Below, in pieces: positions 1 to 9,115 of a stretch of DNA of 64,000 bases. The notes beneath the pieces were generated by a model. That model saw only the letters and a program-made list of their open reading frames with translations. It was not told the DNA's origin and did no database searches. The DNA is from Mesorhizobium neociceri (lineage in GTDB: Bacteria; Pseudomonadota; Alphaproteobacteria; Rhizobiales; Rhizobiaceae), in contig NZ_JACDTY010000009.1 of assembly GCF_013520985.1 (NCBI RefSeq), positions 62,001 through 126,000 of the forward strand, written 5' to 3'. Position 1 is the first letter of the stretch. Every line of letters starts with the position of its first letter. A program made the translations under genes and the position numbers.

Positions 1-1220
1 TCCTTGAAACGGTCGAGATCGAGGAAGAGGACGGCAAGACACCGCTCAGTGTCGAGATGTGCCGTAAGCTCGGCGTCCAGCTTTTCGTTGAAGCTCGTGC
101 GGTTCGGAAGCTTGGTCAGGGGATCGTGGTGGGCAAGGAAGTGAATTTCCTCCTCCGCCCGCTTGCGCCCGCGGATATCGCGCACGGCAAACACCTGATG
201 CGGCTTGCCGGCATAAAGGATGGTGTGCCGGATCAGCTCCACCGGCACCAGGGTGCCGTCCGTCGCGCATAGCTCCACCTCCAGCGGCCTTTGCGCGGTG
301 CCCGTGAGTTCGCCTAGGGAAGCCGTGGGAAAGAAGGACGTGAGCGGGCGTCCGACCGGTTGCAAGCCGTCGACGCAGGCAAGCGCGCAGAAACTGCGAT
401 TGGCAGCCACGATCTCGGTTTCGTTGCACACGATCAGCCCCTCGACGGCCGCGTCGACCAGCTCCTGCATACGCGCTATCTCGCCGGCGCGACGGAGATC
501 ACGCACATCGAGGGCGAGGCCGATGATGGCCAAAAGGACAATGACGATCGAGACGAGGGCTACGCCAGCCGCCATCCAGTCGGCGGGCAACGCCGTTGCG
601 GAAACGACAATGCGCGGGTCTGGCATGATTGCGGCCGCGCCCATCGCGGTGAAATGGTGGCTGCAGATCGCGACCGTCAGCACGAGGGCGCCGAGCGCCT
701 TCCACTTGAGCGTGTTGGCGTGAAGGGCAACCGGCAATGCGGCCGCACCGAACAGGCCACCAAGAATGATTGAGGCGGCGACGAGCGGTACATCCCAGAC
801 GACGCGGCCCGCGATCTCGAATGCGGCCATGCCAGTGTAGTGCATCACCGCGATGCCGCCCCCCACGATTGCACCGCCGATCCAGCGTCCGCGGGGAATG
901 CGTGGCGAGATGCCGATGGTGAGACCCGTGCCGGTCAAAGCGATCGCGGCCAGTAATGAGATGATCGTCAAAGCGACGTTGTAGCCGCTCGGTACGGCGG
1001 GCTGGAAGGCCAACATGGCTATGAAATGCGTCGCCCAGATGCCGAAGCCAGTGGCGACCGCGGCGACCGCTAGCCAGATCCGTCGCATCTCGCTTTGACT
1101 GCGTTCGACATGGTGGAGGAGATTCACCGCCGTGAAGGAGGCCAGGGTGCAGATAAAAGCCGCCAGCGCAACCAGACGCAAATCATGCTGCGTCGCAATG
1201 CAGGTGTAGACTTTCAACAT
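1..1220 (-). CDS. MHYT-PAS-GGDEF membrane signalling protein (3' end beyond window)
   Basis: A membrane-bound cyclic-di-GMP signalling protein whose C-terminus lies beyond position 1. The N-terminal ~230 residues are a hydrophobic MHYT sensor, with three repeats of the H-x-x-x-M type motif near residues 62-70 (WATHFIAM), 125-131 (VMHYTGM) and 188-193 (HHFTAM); this domain is thought to bind copper and sense a diatomic gas or redox state. A PAS-like region covers roughly residues 265-370, and the start of a GGDEF domain (LAHHDPLTKLPNRTSF) is seen before the sequence ends. The ATG at 1220 has a GGGGAAG ribosome site. Cyclase activity cannot be judged because the GGDEF signature is not in the window; an EAL domain may follow. 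Confidence 0.85.
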   Translation of the reverse strand, partial: MLKVYTCIATQHDLRLVALAAFICTLASFTAVNLLHHVERSQSEMRRIWLAVAAVATGFGIWATHFIAMLAFQPAVPSGYNVALTIISLLAAIALTGTGLTIGISPRIPRGRWIGGAIVGGGIAVMHYTGMAAFEIAGRVVWDVPLVAASIILGGLFGAAALPVALHANTLKWKALGALVLTVAICSHHFTAMGAAAIMPDPRIVVSATALPADWMAAGVALVSIVIVLLAIIGLALDVRDLRRAGEIARMQELVDAAVEGLIVCNETEIVAANRSFCALACVDGLQPVGRPLTSFFPTASLGELTGTAQRPLEVELCATDGTLVPVELIRHTILYAGKPHQVFAVRDIRGRKRAEEEIHFLAHHDPLTKLPNRTSFNEKLDAELTAHLDTERCLAVLFLDLDRFK

Positions 1221-1480
1221 GCTCTTCCCCCAAGCAGGATGATCACCCGCTGGGGAGAAGTCTACGGTCAAAACTTGAATAAAGCGCTTAAGCGGGAAAT
1301 CCGCTTTGAATCATCGCGTCTGTCAAATCCGCTCAAGCCGCTTATCCCTGCGCCCTCAAAGGCATTTATGCGGCAATGGGCAAAGTTCGTCTTGTTCTCA
1401 AGCCAATTTCGGCCGCGATCGCGAAATGGCGCGATGCCTCTCGATGTGCCCGCGCCAGCATCGCATGCGTCGCCGACGGC

Positions 1481-1783
1481 CTAGGCTCGCACTTTTCCGC
1501 TGCCCGACTTGCAGGCAGCGAGCCACTGCATGGCGGAGGTTGAATCTTCCAATATGCCGGCCCGTTTTGCAAAACCGAGAAACGCGTTGCGTGCGACGCC
1601 TCCAGGCTTTCGCCCATCGCATACATCATAGCATGCCTTGAGGGCGGCTTCGTGGATCAGGTCTCTGTCATCTTCTGGCCATTCGTTGAGGAAATCGATC
1701 GCGTCCGCAAGGCCGGCAATCTCCTGCACGATGTAGGTTGCACGCTTCACGAAAACCGGGCTGCTGAACGCCTCAGGGTTCAT
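1481..1783 (-). CDS. DUF982 domain protein
   Basis: A 100-residue cytoplasmic protein of the DUF982 type, a small family abundant in rhizobial genomes and plasmids, with no known function. The conserved features are a central acidic segment (AIDFLNEWPEDDRDLIHEAAL) followed by a helical stretch with a cysteine. The reading frame is open further upstream to 2077, but only the ATG at 1783 has a good ribosome site (GGGAGGAACAA), and the extra upstream residues are of low complexity, so I use the shorter form. It stands alone between two signalling genes. Confidence 0.7.
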   Translation of the reverse strand: MNPEAFSSPVFVKRATYIVQEIAGLADAIDFLNEWPEDDRDLIHEAALKACYDVCDGRKPGGVARNAFLGFAKRAGILEDSTSAMQWLAACKSGSGKVRA

Positions 1784-2414
1784 TTGTTCCTCCCAACCTG
1801 CTGAACAGTGGTTTGCGCCAACAGGGCCTTGTCTCAACACCCGCGGACCGTCGCATAATGTGTTGTCAGGGCAATGACGGTTCAAGAGGAAACCAGCGGC
1901 GTGATGATGCCCCCCGGTAGGGCAGTAGGCCGAGTACCAGACATTCTGCTGCAAGAGCGGCTGACCAGGTGGCAAAAAAATCGACATCGTTCCGACCATT
2001 GCGGACGAAGGGTTTGTTGTATCCTCCGGCGTTGACCCGCGCGAGGCGGCTCCGATCTCTCCGGAAAGCCGGCGCATATGAATGCCGGCCGATCGCGCGA
2101 TCTCCGAAACACTGATTTCGGCCTCAAATGTCGCTGCGACCAGTTGTTCCTTCTCCTCTCGAGACCAGCTCCGGCTTGACCAAAGCCCTTTGTCAGACTG
2201 CAGCTCCCAGTGCTTGCACTCGGATTGCGGCGTTCAGCCCAAACGCGCCGCGCTGAAACGAATTCAGGCGACGCGCTTCAAGCCTTTGTTGATGGATATC
2301 GTGGTCCCACAACCGCTGCACAGTTCTGGGCGACATGCATTGGCTGAGCAAGGCGGCCGTCTCGTCGAGAGCAAGACCATCGCCGCCAAGGCGCCGGTCC
2401 TGCCAGTCAAGTCC
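1784..2414. other. No recognisable gene
   Basis: About 630 bases between the DUF982 gene and the EAL gene. Short open frames on both strands carry no family signature that I recognise. It may hold the promoter of the DUF982 gene close to 1800-1850. Confidence 0.5.
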
Positions 2415-4370
2415 CTAGCTCCCGACCCCAAACTGCCTTGCAGCAATGGCAGGAATGTCGTCAATCCGGCCAGGCTTGCCGATTAGATAGCCTTGAGCTT
2501 CATCACATCCGACGCGGCGCAGATAATCGAGCTGGTCGAGAGTTTCCACGCCTTCGGCCGTTACCTCAATTCGAAGCTCATGCGCCAACTCAACCAATGA
2601 CTTTACAATCGCGGAGCAGTCCGCGTCTGTGAGCATATCCTGGACAAAAGATCGGTCGATCTTGAGCCGCGAAAGAGGCAATTTGCGAAGGTAAGTGAGT
2701 GAGGAATAGCCGGTGCCAAAATCATCAAGAGCAACTGTTACCGATAACGAACTCAACGATTGCAACAAACAGATCGTTTCCTCAAAATTCGAAATCAGCA
2801 CATTTTCTGTAATTTCGACTTCTAGTCTTCGGGGCTCCAAACCGGCTTCAGCCAGCGTTTCTACAATGGCATCCAGCAAGGCCTTGTTCTTGAGCTGCAC
2901 TACCGAGAAGTTGACGGAGACCCGCAAGTCGCGCGGCCAGCGCGCAGCCGCCAAACAAGCCGTTTTGACAGCCCAGTGACCGATGGCGTGAATCAACCCC
3001 GTTTGTTCAGCGATGGGGATGAACTCCGATGGAGGGATAGGGCCAAGGGTCGGATGCTGCCACCGCAGAAGCGCTTCATAACCTCGGATGCGATCGCTCC
3101 CGAGGTCGAGAAAGGGTTGAAATGCGAGCCAGAGCTGGTCATTGGCCAGGGCAGACGTCAGATCGCGTTCGAGGAGATGGCGCCTTGTGGCAGCTTCATC
3201 GTCGTTCGCGCTGAAAAACTGGATGGAACAACCCATCCCCAGCGTCTTGGCCCTGTGTAGCGCGGTGTCGACGCACCGCAGGAGCTGGTTGGCATCCAAA
3301 CCGTCGGCGGGCGCCAAAGCGATACCGATAGAGGCCCTGCAATATATTTCACGCCCTTCGATCAGGAAGGGCGCGCGCATGGCATCTACGATCTGTTTGG
3401 CCACAAACCTGATTTGATCTGGCCTGACATCGCGCGTAGCAATTATTGCAAATTCGCCGCCCTCCAATCTGGCAATGCCATCGCTTTCCCGCGTCGATCT
3501 CCGAAGTCGCGCAGCCACTTCGACCAAAAGGGCATCCGCCATGGCTCGGCCAAGGCGATCATTCACCTGGGCAAAATTGTTAAGATCGAACAAAAGCAAC
3601 GCACAGTGCTGGTCAAACTGCTTTGCGTCCGCCAACGCGTTCTCCAGCCGCTCGTTGAAGCTGAACCGGTTCGGCAGTCTCGTTAGAACATCCCTGCGAA
3701 TGGCATTTTCGCTTTCCGCCTGCAGAATAAAGCGTTGGGTAAATTCGAACGCGTGAGCAAGCACAGCACGAAACAGCGTGATGGCGTAGCTCACCATCAG
3801 GATGGCCACGGGCAGATTGACGGCGCCTTCAACCCACACGATCGCAACGGCCGAGCCGACGAAGATCGGTAGCGTATATGCGATGGCCGCAATAGGAATC
3901 GTGTAAAAGGACGCGGCGCCGCCCGCGATCATCCCCGCGCTCAGGCAGGTAATGACGACCTGGGCGGCACTTGTTGCCCCACCGAAGAACAGAACGGGAA
4001 GTGCGCCCCACCAAGTACCGAACAGGAAGGCATTGCGCACCAGGTTTTGCGTTGTCCGGCGAGACACCGATCTTGGCTTGACGGACTGAAATGATGATCT
4101 CGCTCTGAGGCCGACGAAACCAGCGGCGATGATGATGACACTCGCCCAGAGGATGGCTTTGGTTTGGTTGGGCGAGCCCCAAACCGCCATGACAAAAGTG
4201 GCCGCATTGAGTATGTTCGCAACCATGCCAAGAAGCGTGTTGCGAAGCACGATACTGACCTGCTCCGCCCTGATCCGGCCGGCAAGCGGTTCGATCGTCG
4301 AAGGCCCGCCAAAAACACGCAAATCTCCCGCCAGAAGGTCTCCGAACCTTGTGGCCGACAGACGCTGCAT
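2415..4370 (-). CDS. Membrane-bound EAL phosphodiesterase with degenerate GGDEF domain
   Basis: A 651-residue protein predicted to hydrolyse cyclic-di-GMP. An N-terminal region of about 205 residues holds several hydrophobic segments. A GGDEF domain follows (about 220-380), but its signature reads RLEGGEF at 301-307 instead of RxGGDEF, and the metal-site motif reads FDLNNF, so it is probably catalytically dead and may act as a GTP-sensing regulatory domain. The C-terminal EAL domain looks active: YEALLRW (431-437), DDFGTGYSS (549-557), KIDRSF and AEGVET. The frame opens with a TTG at 4430, but the ATG at 4370, behind GGGGAG, is the better start. Target process unknown. Confidence 0.85.
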   Translation of the reverse strand: MQRLSATRFGDLLAGDLRVFGGPSTIEPLAGRIRAEQVSIVLRNTLLGMVANILNAATFVMAVWGSPNQTKAILWASVIIIAAGFVGLRARSSFQSVKPRSVSRRTTQNLVRNAFLFGTWWGALPVLFFGGATSAAQVVITCLSAGMIAGGAASFYTIPIAAIAYTLPIFVGSAVAIVWVEGAVNLPVAILMVSYAITLFRAVLAHAFEFTQRFILQAESENAIRRDVLTRLPNRFSFNERLENALADAKQFDQHCALLLFDLNNFAQVNDRLGRAMADALLVEVAARLRRSTRESDGIARLEGGEFAIIATRDVRPDQIRFVAKQIVDAMRAPFLIEGREIYCRASIGIALAPADGLDANQLLRCVDTALHRAKTLGMGCSIQFFSANDDEAATRRHLLERDLTSALANDQLWLAFQPFLDLGSDRIRGYEALLRWQHPTLGPIPPSEFIPIAEQTGLIHAIGHWAVKTACLAAARWPRDLRVSVNFSVVQLKNKALLDAIVETLAEAGLEPRRLEVEITENVLISNFEETICLLQSLSSLSVTVALDDFGTGYSSLTYLRKLPLSRLKIDRSFVQDMLTDADCSAIVKSLVELAHELRIEVTAEGVETLDQLDYLRRVGCDEAQGYLIGKPGRIDDIPAIAARQFGVGS

Positions 4371-5313
4371 CACTCTTTCACTCCCCGCGCTAGAGTAGTA
4401 GCTGCGTGGTGGTCTCCTAACACGGAACAATTCGCAAAAAAGTAAATTTCAACCGAAAATTTGACAACCCCAGTTTGGAAAACCAAAGGACTTCGGAATT
4501 CGAAGATAGTGAAACACATGATGCTCCCTATCCGGAATGTCGCCACGCAAGCCCACCAATTCTGCCTGAAGTCTGTTGCCGATCGACGCGGAGGACTTGT
4601 CCTTGTTGCCTTCTGAGGCCCACGTCGCTCTAATCCGGTCGCTGGCTTCACGGCCGCGATGTCCTATCTATCCGCGTCTGCACAAAAGGAGCGCCGCCTA
4701 CTGGGCGGTAGCGGTTCCTTCACAAGTCCGAGCGCAGTGGCGGCAATCAATGTTGCGAGGCAGGCAACGCTGTAGCCGTCGAATCTGTTGCCGACATTCG
4801 AGCTGCCCTGCTGGAGGCCGGCGATTCCCGAGCCGGAACCAAAATCAGCACGTGTAAACGCAAAGCCGGTCCACCCGAACCGGATATCTCATTTTGCTAA
4901 TATGCAGAACAGTTGCAGAACCCAAGGGGCTCGCTAAACTTTTGTGTTGGCCCGCCAGACCCCTTGGCCGTCCGCTCTTCTCCATAAGAACGAGAGTCGT
5001 TCATGGCGAGATACGGCCGCCCCAGCAAGAGGCATCACCCTCGGCGAAAGTGCCAAAAGCATTTCGCCCGCGACCAGTGCGTCGACACCATTCGGGCCGG
5101 GAACTGGAGCGTTCCCGCCGCGACGTTAAGCATCAGCGCGCGCGGCTTGCCGCTTGGACGCGGTGCGAAATGGTTGCAAGCGCGACCACTTTCGCCTTCG
5201 CCGTCTCGACTGGGGCTTCCGCCAACCCGCCCGGCCGAGCAGTCGGTTCTCAAAACGGGGCTTTGCGGCTGAAACACGATCACTGCTTGCGGTTGTTCTC
5301 GCAACCACGTTTT
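4371..5313. other. Long stretch with no intact gene
   Basis: About 940 bases. On the minus strand around 4700-4860 and 5040-5130 there are short hydrophobic frames that could be shreds of a membrane transporter, but none is long enough to name. No RNA gene or clear repeat seen. Confidence 0.45.
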
Positions 5314-5745
5314 CTAACCTGACACACTCTTGAGATAGGCGATGACGTTTTTGATGTCGTCGGGATTGGCAAGGCCAGGGAAACCCATTTTGTTCGTCGG
5401 CACCTTCGCCTTGGGGTTGGCCAGATATTCCGTCAGGTTCGGCTCGTCCCATACGAGGCCCGCTGCACCCGCATCCCTCATGGCTTTCGAATACAAATAG
5501 CCAGGGACCGAACCCGCTGTTCGGGCCACGACACCTTTCAAGGTTGGTCCGACTTTGTTCGAATCGGTGTCAGCGTTGTGGCAGCCGGCGCACTTTTTGA
5601 AGAGCGCCTTGCCGGCCTCGATATCCTGTGCCTGGGCGATCCGAGGCAGTAGCGCCAAAGCTACGCCGGCGCCGATCGACAGACGTTTCACCCAGGAACT
5701 CCCCGAATGAACATACGGCGGGCGGCCCGTGTTTTTGTAAGCCAT
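5314..5745 (-). CDS. Class I c-type cytochrome
   Basis: A 143-residue periplasmic electron carrier of the cytochrome c2/c-556-like class I type. After an N-terminal signal or anchor (hydrophobic GVALALL, cleavage near AQAQD) the mature part starts EAGKALFKKCAGCH: the CAGCH motif attaches heme and its His is one axial ligand. The sixth ligand is the Met in TNKMGFPG near the C-terminus. The order KVGPTLKGV, then the Tyr-rich YLYSKAMRDA and LTEYLANPKAKVP is typical of small soluble cytochromes c. The ATG at 5745 is preceded by GGAGG; the longer frame from 5790 lacks such a site. No partner oxidase is encoded nearby. Confidence 0.9.
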   Translation of the reverse strand: MAYKNTGRPPYVHSGSSWVKRLSIGAGVALALLPRIAQAQDIEAGKALFKKCAGCHNADTDSNKVGPTLKGVVARTAGSVPGYLYSKAMRDAGAAGLVWDEPNLTEYLANPKAKVPTNKMGFPGLANPDDIKNVIAYLKSVSG

Positions 5746-6366
5746 GATCCGATCCTCCATATTAAGTTGCGCCAAAGGAGCTCTCATCACTCCCTCGGTT
5801 TAGATTTTGCCTTGGCATCCATGCGAAGCACGTATTGTGGAATGTTTGGCCGTCGACGCCTCAGGAATCAGCGTCATGTGAGCAGCTCACCGGGGCAATT
5901 GTCGGTTTGCAGTTCGATGGGAATCTTGCTGCGAGCAAATGGTCGAGAACCTGACAATGTAGCCATGCGCTCCCGCGCCGCCTGATACCGTCGTGCTAAC
6001 TGAAGTCGAGCAGTCCGCTAGGCTTCAGGTCGCCTAAGCTGCCGGCTGTTCGACAGGTATTCTCTTCTTCGAAATTGACGGGGACGGTCGGCCAGCTTGT
6101 TGCAGCGATCCACGCATGCCTCCTATTGGAGCGAGATGTTTCACAACGCTTTGCAAAGCTTGTGCCAGCCGAAAAAGCCTCGCCTGATATCGGCACCGCG
6201 CGAATGACTACGCCGTCCGGCTCGATCTGCACCGACCCAGATACTGTCGGCGTGACCTCGACAAAGCCGAGCCGAGCCCCGATGCGGCCTGCCCGCACCG
6301 CTCTTGACCGCCTTGCGCCGTCAGCCGAACAGCTGCGAGCTCGCCAGTCACGGGCTACGAGCGTGC
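5746..6366. other. Intergenic; possible IS66 accessory-protein scrap
   Basis: A minus-strand frame at 5996-6298 contains a segment (GFVEVTPTVSGSVQIEPDG, then VVIRAVPISGEAF) that resembles the C-terminal half of IS66-type accessory proteins, which end in a short beta hairpin and a VDPEAL-like helix. The rest of the region shows nothing recognisable. The call rests on pattern memory only. Confidence 0.3.
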
Positions 6367-6627
6367 TTAGGAGTTGGCTGGATTTCTTAAAGAAGCTGAC
6401 CGCGAATGCCGAGGCTTGCGTTGCGGTTTTATAAGCTCGCAGGGATCGACGCTGAATGCCTGCGCAAGCCTTCCGAGCACGCTGACGCTCGCCGAAACGC
6501 GGGCACGCTCGATCGAGCCCACATAGCGCATGCTGAGATCCGCCCGTGCAGCCAGCTCTTCCTGCGTCAGATCCTGTTCATGGCGCAAACGACGCATGTT
6601 GACCGCCATGACCTCTTTGAGATCCAC
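6367..6627 (-). CDS. qseC: XRE-family repressor, QseC-like
   Basis: An 86-residue DNA-binding protein that is almost entirely one lambda-Cro/XRE helix-turn-helix (residues 4-64: RRLRHEQDLTQEELAARADL, then SMRYVGSIERARVSASVSVL). It is transcribed away from a DUF2285 gene with a double operator between them. That is the published arrangement of qseC and qseM, the bistable switch that controls quorum sensing and transfer of Mesorhizobium symbiosis islands; QseC represses both promoters through two operators. The start shown is GTG at 6627, which gives the family-typical MDLKEV N-terminus; an ATG at 6609 behind AGAGG is possible. Family certain; the qseC name rests on context. Confidence 0.72.
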   Translation of the reverse strand: MDLKEVMAVNMRRLRHEQDLTQEELAARADLSMRYVGSIERARVSASVSVLGRLAQAFSVDPCELIKPQRKPRHSRSASLRNPANS

Positions 6628-6648
6628 GCCCGAAATAGGCGCTGAAAA

Positions 6649-6676
6649 GGAATCATCGTTCTAGGAATGATCGTTC
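6649..6676. promoter_or_regulatory. Double operator between qseC-like and qseM-like genes
   Basis: Two 13-base direct copies of GGAATSATCGTTC begin at 6649 and 6664, 15 bases apart. The second sits in a near-perfect palindrome, AGGAATGATCGTTCCT (6663-6678), and the first in a weaker version. They lie in the divergent promoter region, where two operators for QseC are expected. Binding by the neighbouring XRE protein is inferred. Confidence 0.7.
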
Positions 6677-6767
6677 CTATTCGATATAAGAACCCCCATC
6701 GGCGAAGGCTCAGCCAGGCCGATAGCGAACTCGCCAAGGAATCGAGATCCAACAGCCAAAAAAGCAC

Positions 6768-7019
6768 ATGAAGCCAGATATTGCTGACGACGTCCCCTGG
6801 TCAGACAGCCTCACCAGTTATGACAAGGAGCATTTCACGGTATACCTGCGGATCCTGGACGCCTGTGCCGACAATGCCAGCGAAGAGGAGATGGCCGCTC
6901 TCATTCTCGGAATCGACCCGGTTGTTGATCCAGTCCGTGCCCGCAAGGCGCTTCGCAGCCATATCGATCGGGCGAACTGGATTGTGACGACGGGCTACAA
7001 GGAACTGTTCGCCGGCTGA
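6768..7019 (+). CDS. qseM: DUF2285 antiactivator, QseM-like
   Basis: An 83-residue single-domain DUF2285 protein (TSYDKEHFTVYLRILDA, IDPVVDPVRARKALRSHIDR, ANWIVTTGYKELF). In Mesorhizobium symbiosis islands a protein of this size and family, QseM, binds and blocks both TraR (the quorum sensor) and FseA (the activator of excision), so that only a few cells transfer the island. The divergent XRE gene and the double operator match that switch. DUF2285 domains also occur in plasmid and transposon replication or activator proteins, so family alone does not prove the role; the context does most of the work. Confidence 0.72.
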   Translation: MKPDIADDVPWSDSLTSYDKEHFTVYLRILDACADNASEEEMAALILGIDPVVDPVRARKALRSHIDRANWIVTTGYKELFAG

Positions 7020-7358
7020 CGCACAACCCGCAGCCTCGAGGTTCCGGGCAAGGAAGTCCAACATCGCCATTCATGAACGTATGACCGTGGGACGGCGCGA
7101 CGGATGCGGCGGTCGCGCAGTTGATCGCCGGGGCTGGTCCAGTTGCCATGCATACGGCCCGCGCCGATCAGTGCTTCAGCGATCTTGCAATGTCATGCTC
7201 CGCGAGCGAGCCATCAAGCGGACGAAAGTCGACCGGCGCCAAAACAAGCGCTCGGGCCAATCGTCCGCGTGGAAAATGACAATGCGGCACTCCGCGACCA
7301 GCGGCGATGCATCAACCCGCTGCTAGGCTTGTTGAACTGAACACATGGGTTTTCCGGA
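7020..7358. other. Intergenic, no intact gene
   Basis: About 340 bases between qseM-like and the FAD oxidoreductase. A minus-strand frame around 7170-7290 (LARALVLAPVDFRPLDG) has a protein-like look and may be the tail of a lost gene, but I cannot name it. Confidence 0.35.
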
Positions 7359-8645
7359 TCAGATGCGGGCGCCGACGAAATGGGCCAGTTGGGCGCCCAC
7401 GGCGTAGTAGCTTTCCTGCAGCGCCCGCAGACGCGGCACTTCAGGCATGCTGACGGGAAGAGGCAAATCCGAATCCGGCACTGTCCCGAGAATGTGATCG
7501 GCGAGCACACGTCCGAAGGCGGTGCCCGGTGAAATACCACGGCCATTGTATCCGCAGATGCCGACTACGCGTGGTGCGAAGCGATGGAAACGAGGCAGAT
7601 GATCGCGCGTCATCCCTATCATGCCATACCACGCGGCTTCAAACCGAACCCGCCCGATCTGCGGAAAGAGCTTACGCGCCGCGCGAATGGCCCACGCACG
7701 GTGGATGCTGGCGCCGGTGCCCCGGAGGGCGCCGACACTGCCGAATACAAGCCGCCGTTCGCGGTCCAATCGATAAGAAATCAAGACTTCCCTGGTGTCC
7801 CAGCAGCCCTCGCGGCCGGGAAGTATCGACGTCTGCAGTTCGCGAGAAAGTGGCTTGGTCGCGAAATTGAAGTAGGGAACAGATATCTGCTCGCGTCTAA
7901 TCTCTGGCCATGGCACGTTGGTATAGGCATCCGTCGCCACTATGATCCAGTCTGCCTCGACGGCTCCGAACTCAGTGCGAACCGTCCATCTTTTGCCCTT
8001 GGATCGCTCGGCACCCGTGACCGGGCTTGATCTATAGACCTTGGCTCCAGCGGCCATGGCAGCGCGAGCAAGTCCCCGCGCGTAGCCAAGTGGCTGAATG
8101 GTCCCGGCACGGGTGTCGAGAAGCGACCCCGAGTAAGCTCTCGTACCGGTTCGTTCCGCGGTCTCCTCCGCATTCAGAAGGTGAACGGGGGCGCCTCTGA
8201 TTTGCCACTGTTCTTCGCGTTCTTTCAGATCTTTGAGACCGGACGCGCCGACTGCGCAATGAAGTGTGCCGTTCCTCACAGCGTCACAGTCGATGCCGTG
8301 CTTGTCGATAAGCGACCAGACTTCGGCAGGTCCGTTGCCGAGAAGCTGAAGCACCCGCTCGCCGAACGGAGCGCCGAGGCTTGATTTGACATCTTCCGGC
8401 TTCATCCACAGGCCGGCGTTGACCAGACCGACATTGCGCCCCGAGGCGCCATAGCCAATCTCAAACGCCTCAAGGACACTGACCTTTAGACCAGCTTCGG
8501 CGAGATGCAGTGCTGCCGAAAGACCCGTATAACCGCCGCCGACGATGGCGACGTCCTGTCTACATGTGCGCCGGAGAACTTGCGTGGCTGGCGCATTGGG
8601 TGCGGTCAATTCCCACAGTCCATGGGAACGAGTGTCGTTGTGCAT
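7359..8645 (-). CDS. FAD-dependent amine/amino-acid oxidoreductase (DAO family)
   Basis: A 428-residue DAO-family flavoenzyme. The dinucleotide-binding loop VAIVGGGYTGLSAALHLAE lies at residues 32-50 with an acidic residue ending the second strand (VLEAFEIGYGASGRN), and the C-terminal FAD contact appears as GYNGRGISPGTAFGR. The closest recognisable type is the PuuB/OrdL group that oxidises amines or gamma-glutamyl-putrescine-like substrates; the actual substrate is unknown. ATG at 8645 follows AGGAAG. It sits alone, next to a decayed copy of a dioxygenase gene whose intact relative lies near 28-29 kb. Confidence 0.8.
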   Translation of the reverse strand: MHNDTRSHGLWELTAPNAPATQVLRRTCRQDVAIVGGGYTGLSAALHLAEAGLKVSVLEAFEIGYGASGRNVGLVNAGLWMKPEDVKSSLGAPFGERVLQLLGNGPAEVWSLIDKHGIDCDAVRNGTLHCAVGASGLKDLKEREEQWQIRGAPVHLLNAEETAERTGTRAYSGSLLDTRAGTIQPLGYARGLARAAMAAGAKVYRSSPVTGAERSKGKRWTVRTEFGAVEADWIIVATDAYTNVPWPEIRREQISVPYFNFATKPLSRELQTSILPGREGCWDTREVLISYRLDRERRLVFGSVGALRGTGASIHRAWAIRAARKLFPQIGRVRFEAAWYGMIGMTRDHLPRFHRFAPRVVGICGYNGRGISPGTAFGRVLADHILGTVPDSDLPLPVSMPEVPRLRALQESYYAVGAQLAHFVGARI

Positions 8646-9115
8646 GCAATCTTCCTGTTCTGGTTGGCATCATAAGCGACCTCATCCCGGAACTTTGAAA
8701 AACTTTGTGAAGTTTTGTTTGCGCCAGGCGTTGAGGTTGGCGGATCCTGTCGCGGCTTCGACCCGGTTCGCATGTCGCAGGAAGATCAGAACACCATGTT
8801 TGCCGGCTTCAAGCGCCAGGACATTGTCGTCTGTTGGGCAACGCATGGGGATCGGGCACCCTCATCCCGCGATCTTCTCACTGTTCGAGGTCCCGGCAAC
8901 CGGCCTTTTGGCCGAGCCGGAAATCGGCGGCAAGGGTGTTCCAAGTCCCGAGCCACAGGTGAGCCACTTCGGCGTACGCTCGCGTTCGAAGCAGCAACGC
9001 CTCATCCATCTCGGGCCCGAACACCACCGCAACTGCCCGGCAGCGCCGTCGGTTTCGAGCCACCCGTTCAGCCGAAGCTAGGCAGGCACAGTTTCCAGCA
9101 TAAAGCAGGCGCAGA
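8646..9115. other. Gene wreckage between oxidoreductase and queE
   Basis: About 470 bases without an intact gene. On the plus strand near 8757-8831 is a fragment related to the dioxygenase gene at 28-29 kb (separate entry). A minus-strand frame at about 8880-9030 (EMDEALLLRTRAYAEVAHLW) also looks protein-like but is not recognised. Confidence 0.5.
8757..8831 (+). pseudogene. Fragment of a PhyH-type dioxygenase gene
   Basis: The translated stretch PVRMSQEDQNTMFAGFKRQD followed by IV matches PVRVSQRSRNTMFAGASRQD plus IV in the intact dioxygenase encoded at 27961-29145, and the DNA is also similar over this part by eye. No longer open frame continues the match, so this is a decayed duplicate or a leftover of recombination. 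Confidence 0.65.
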
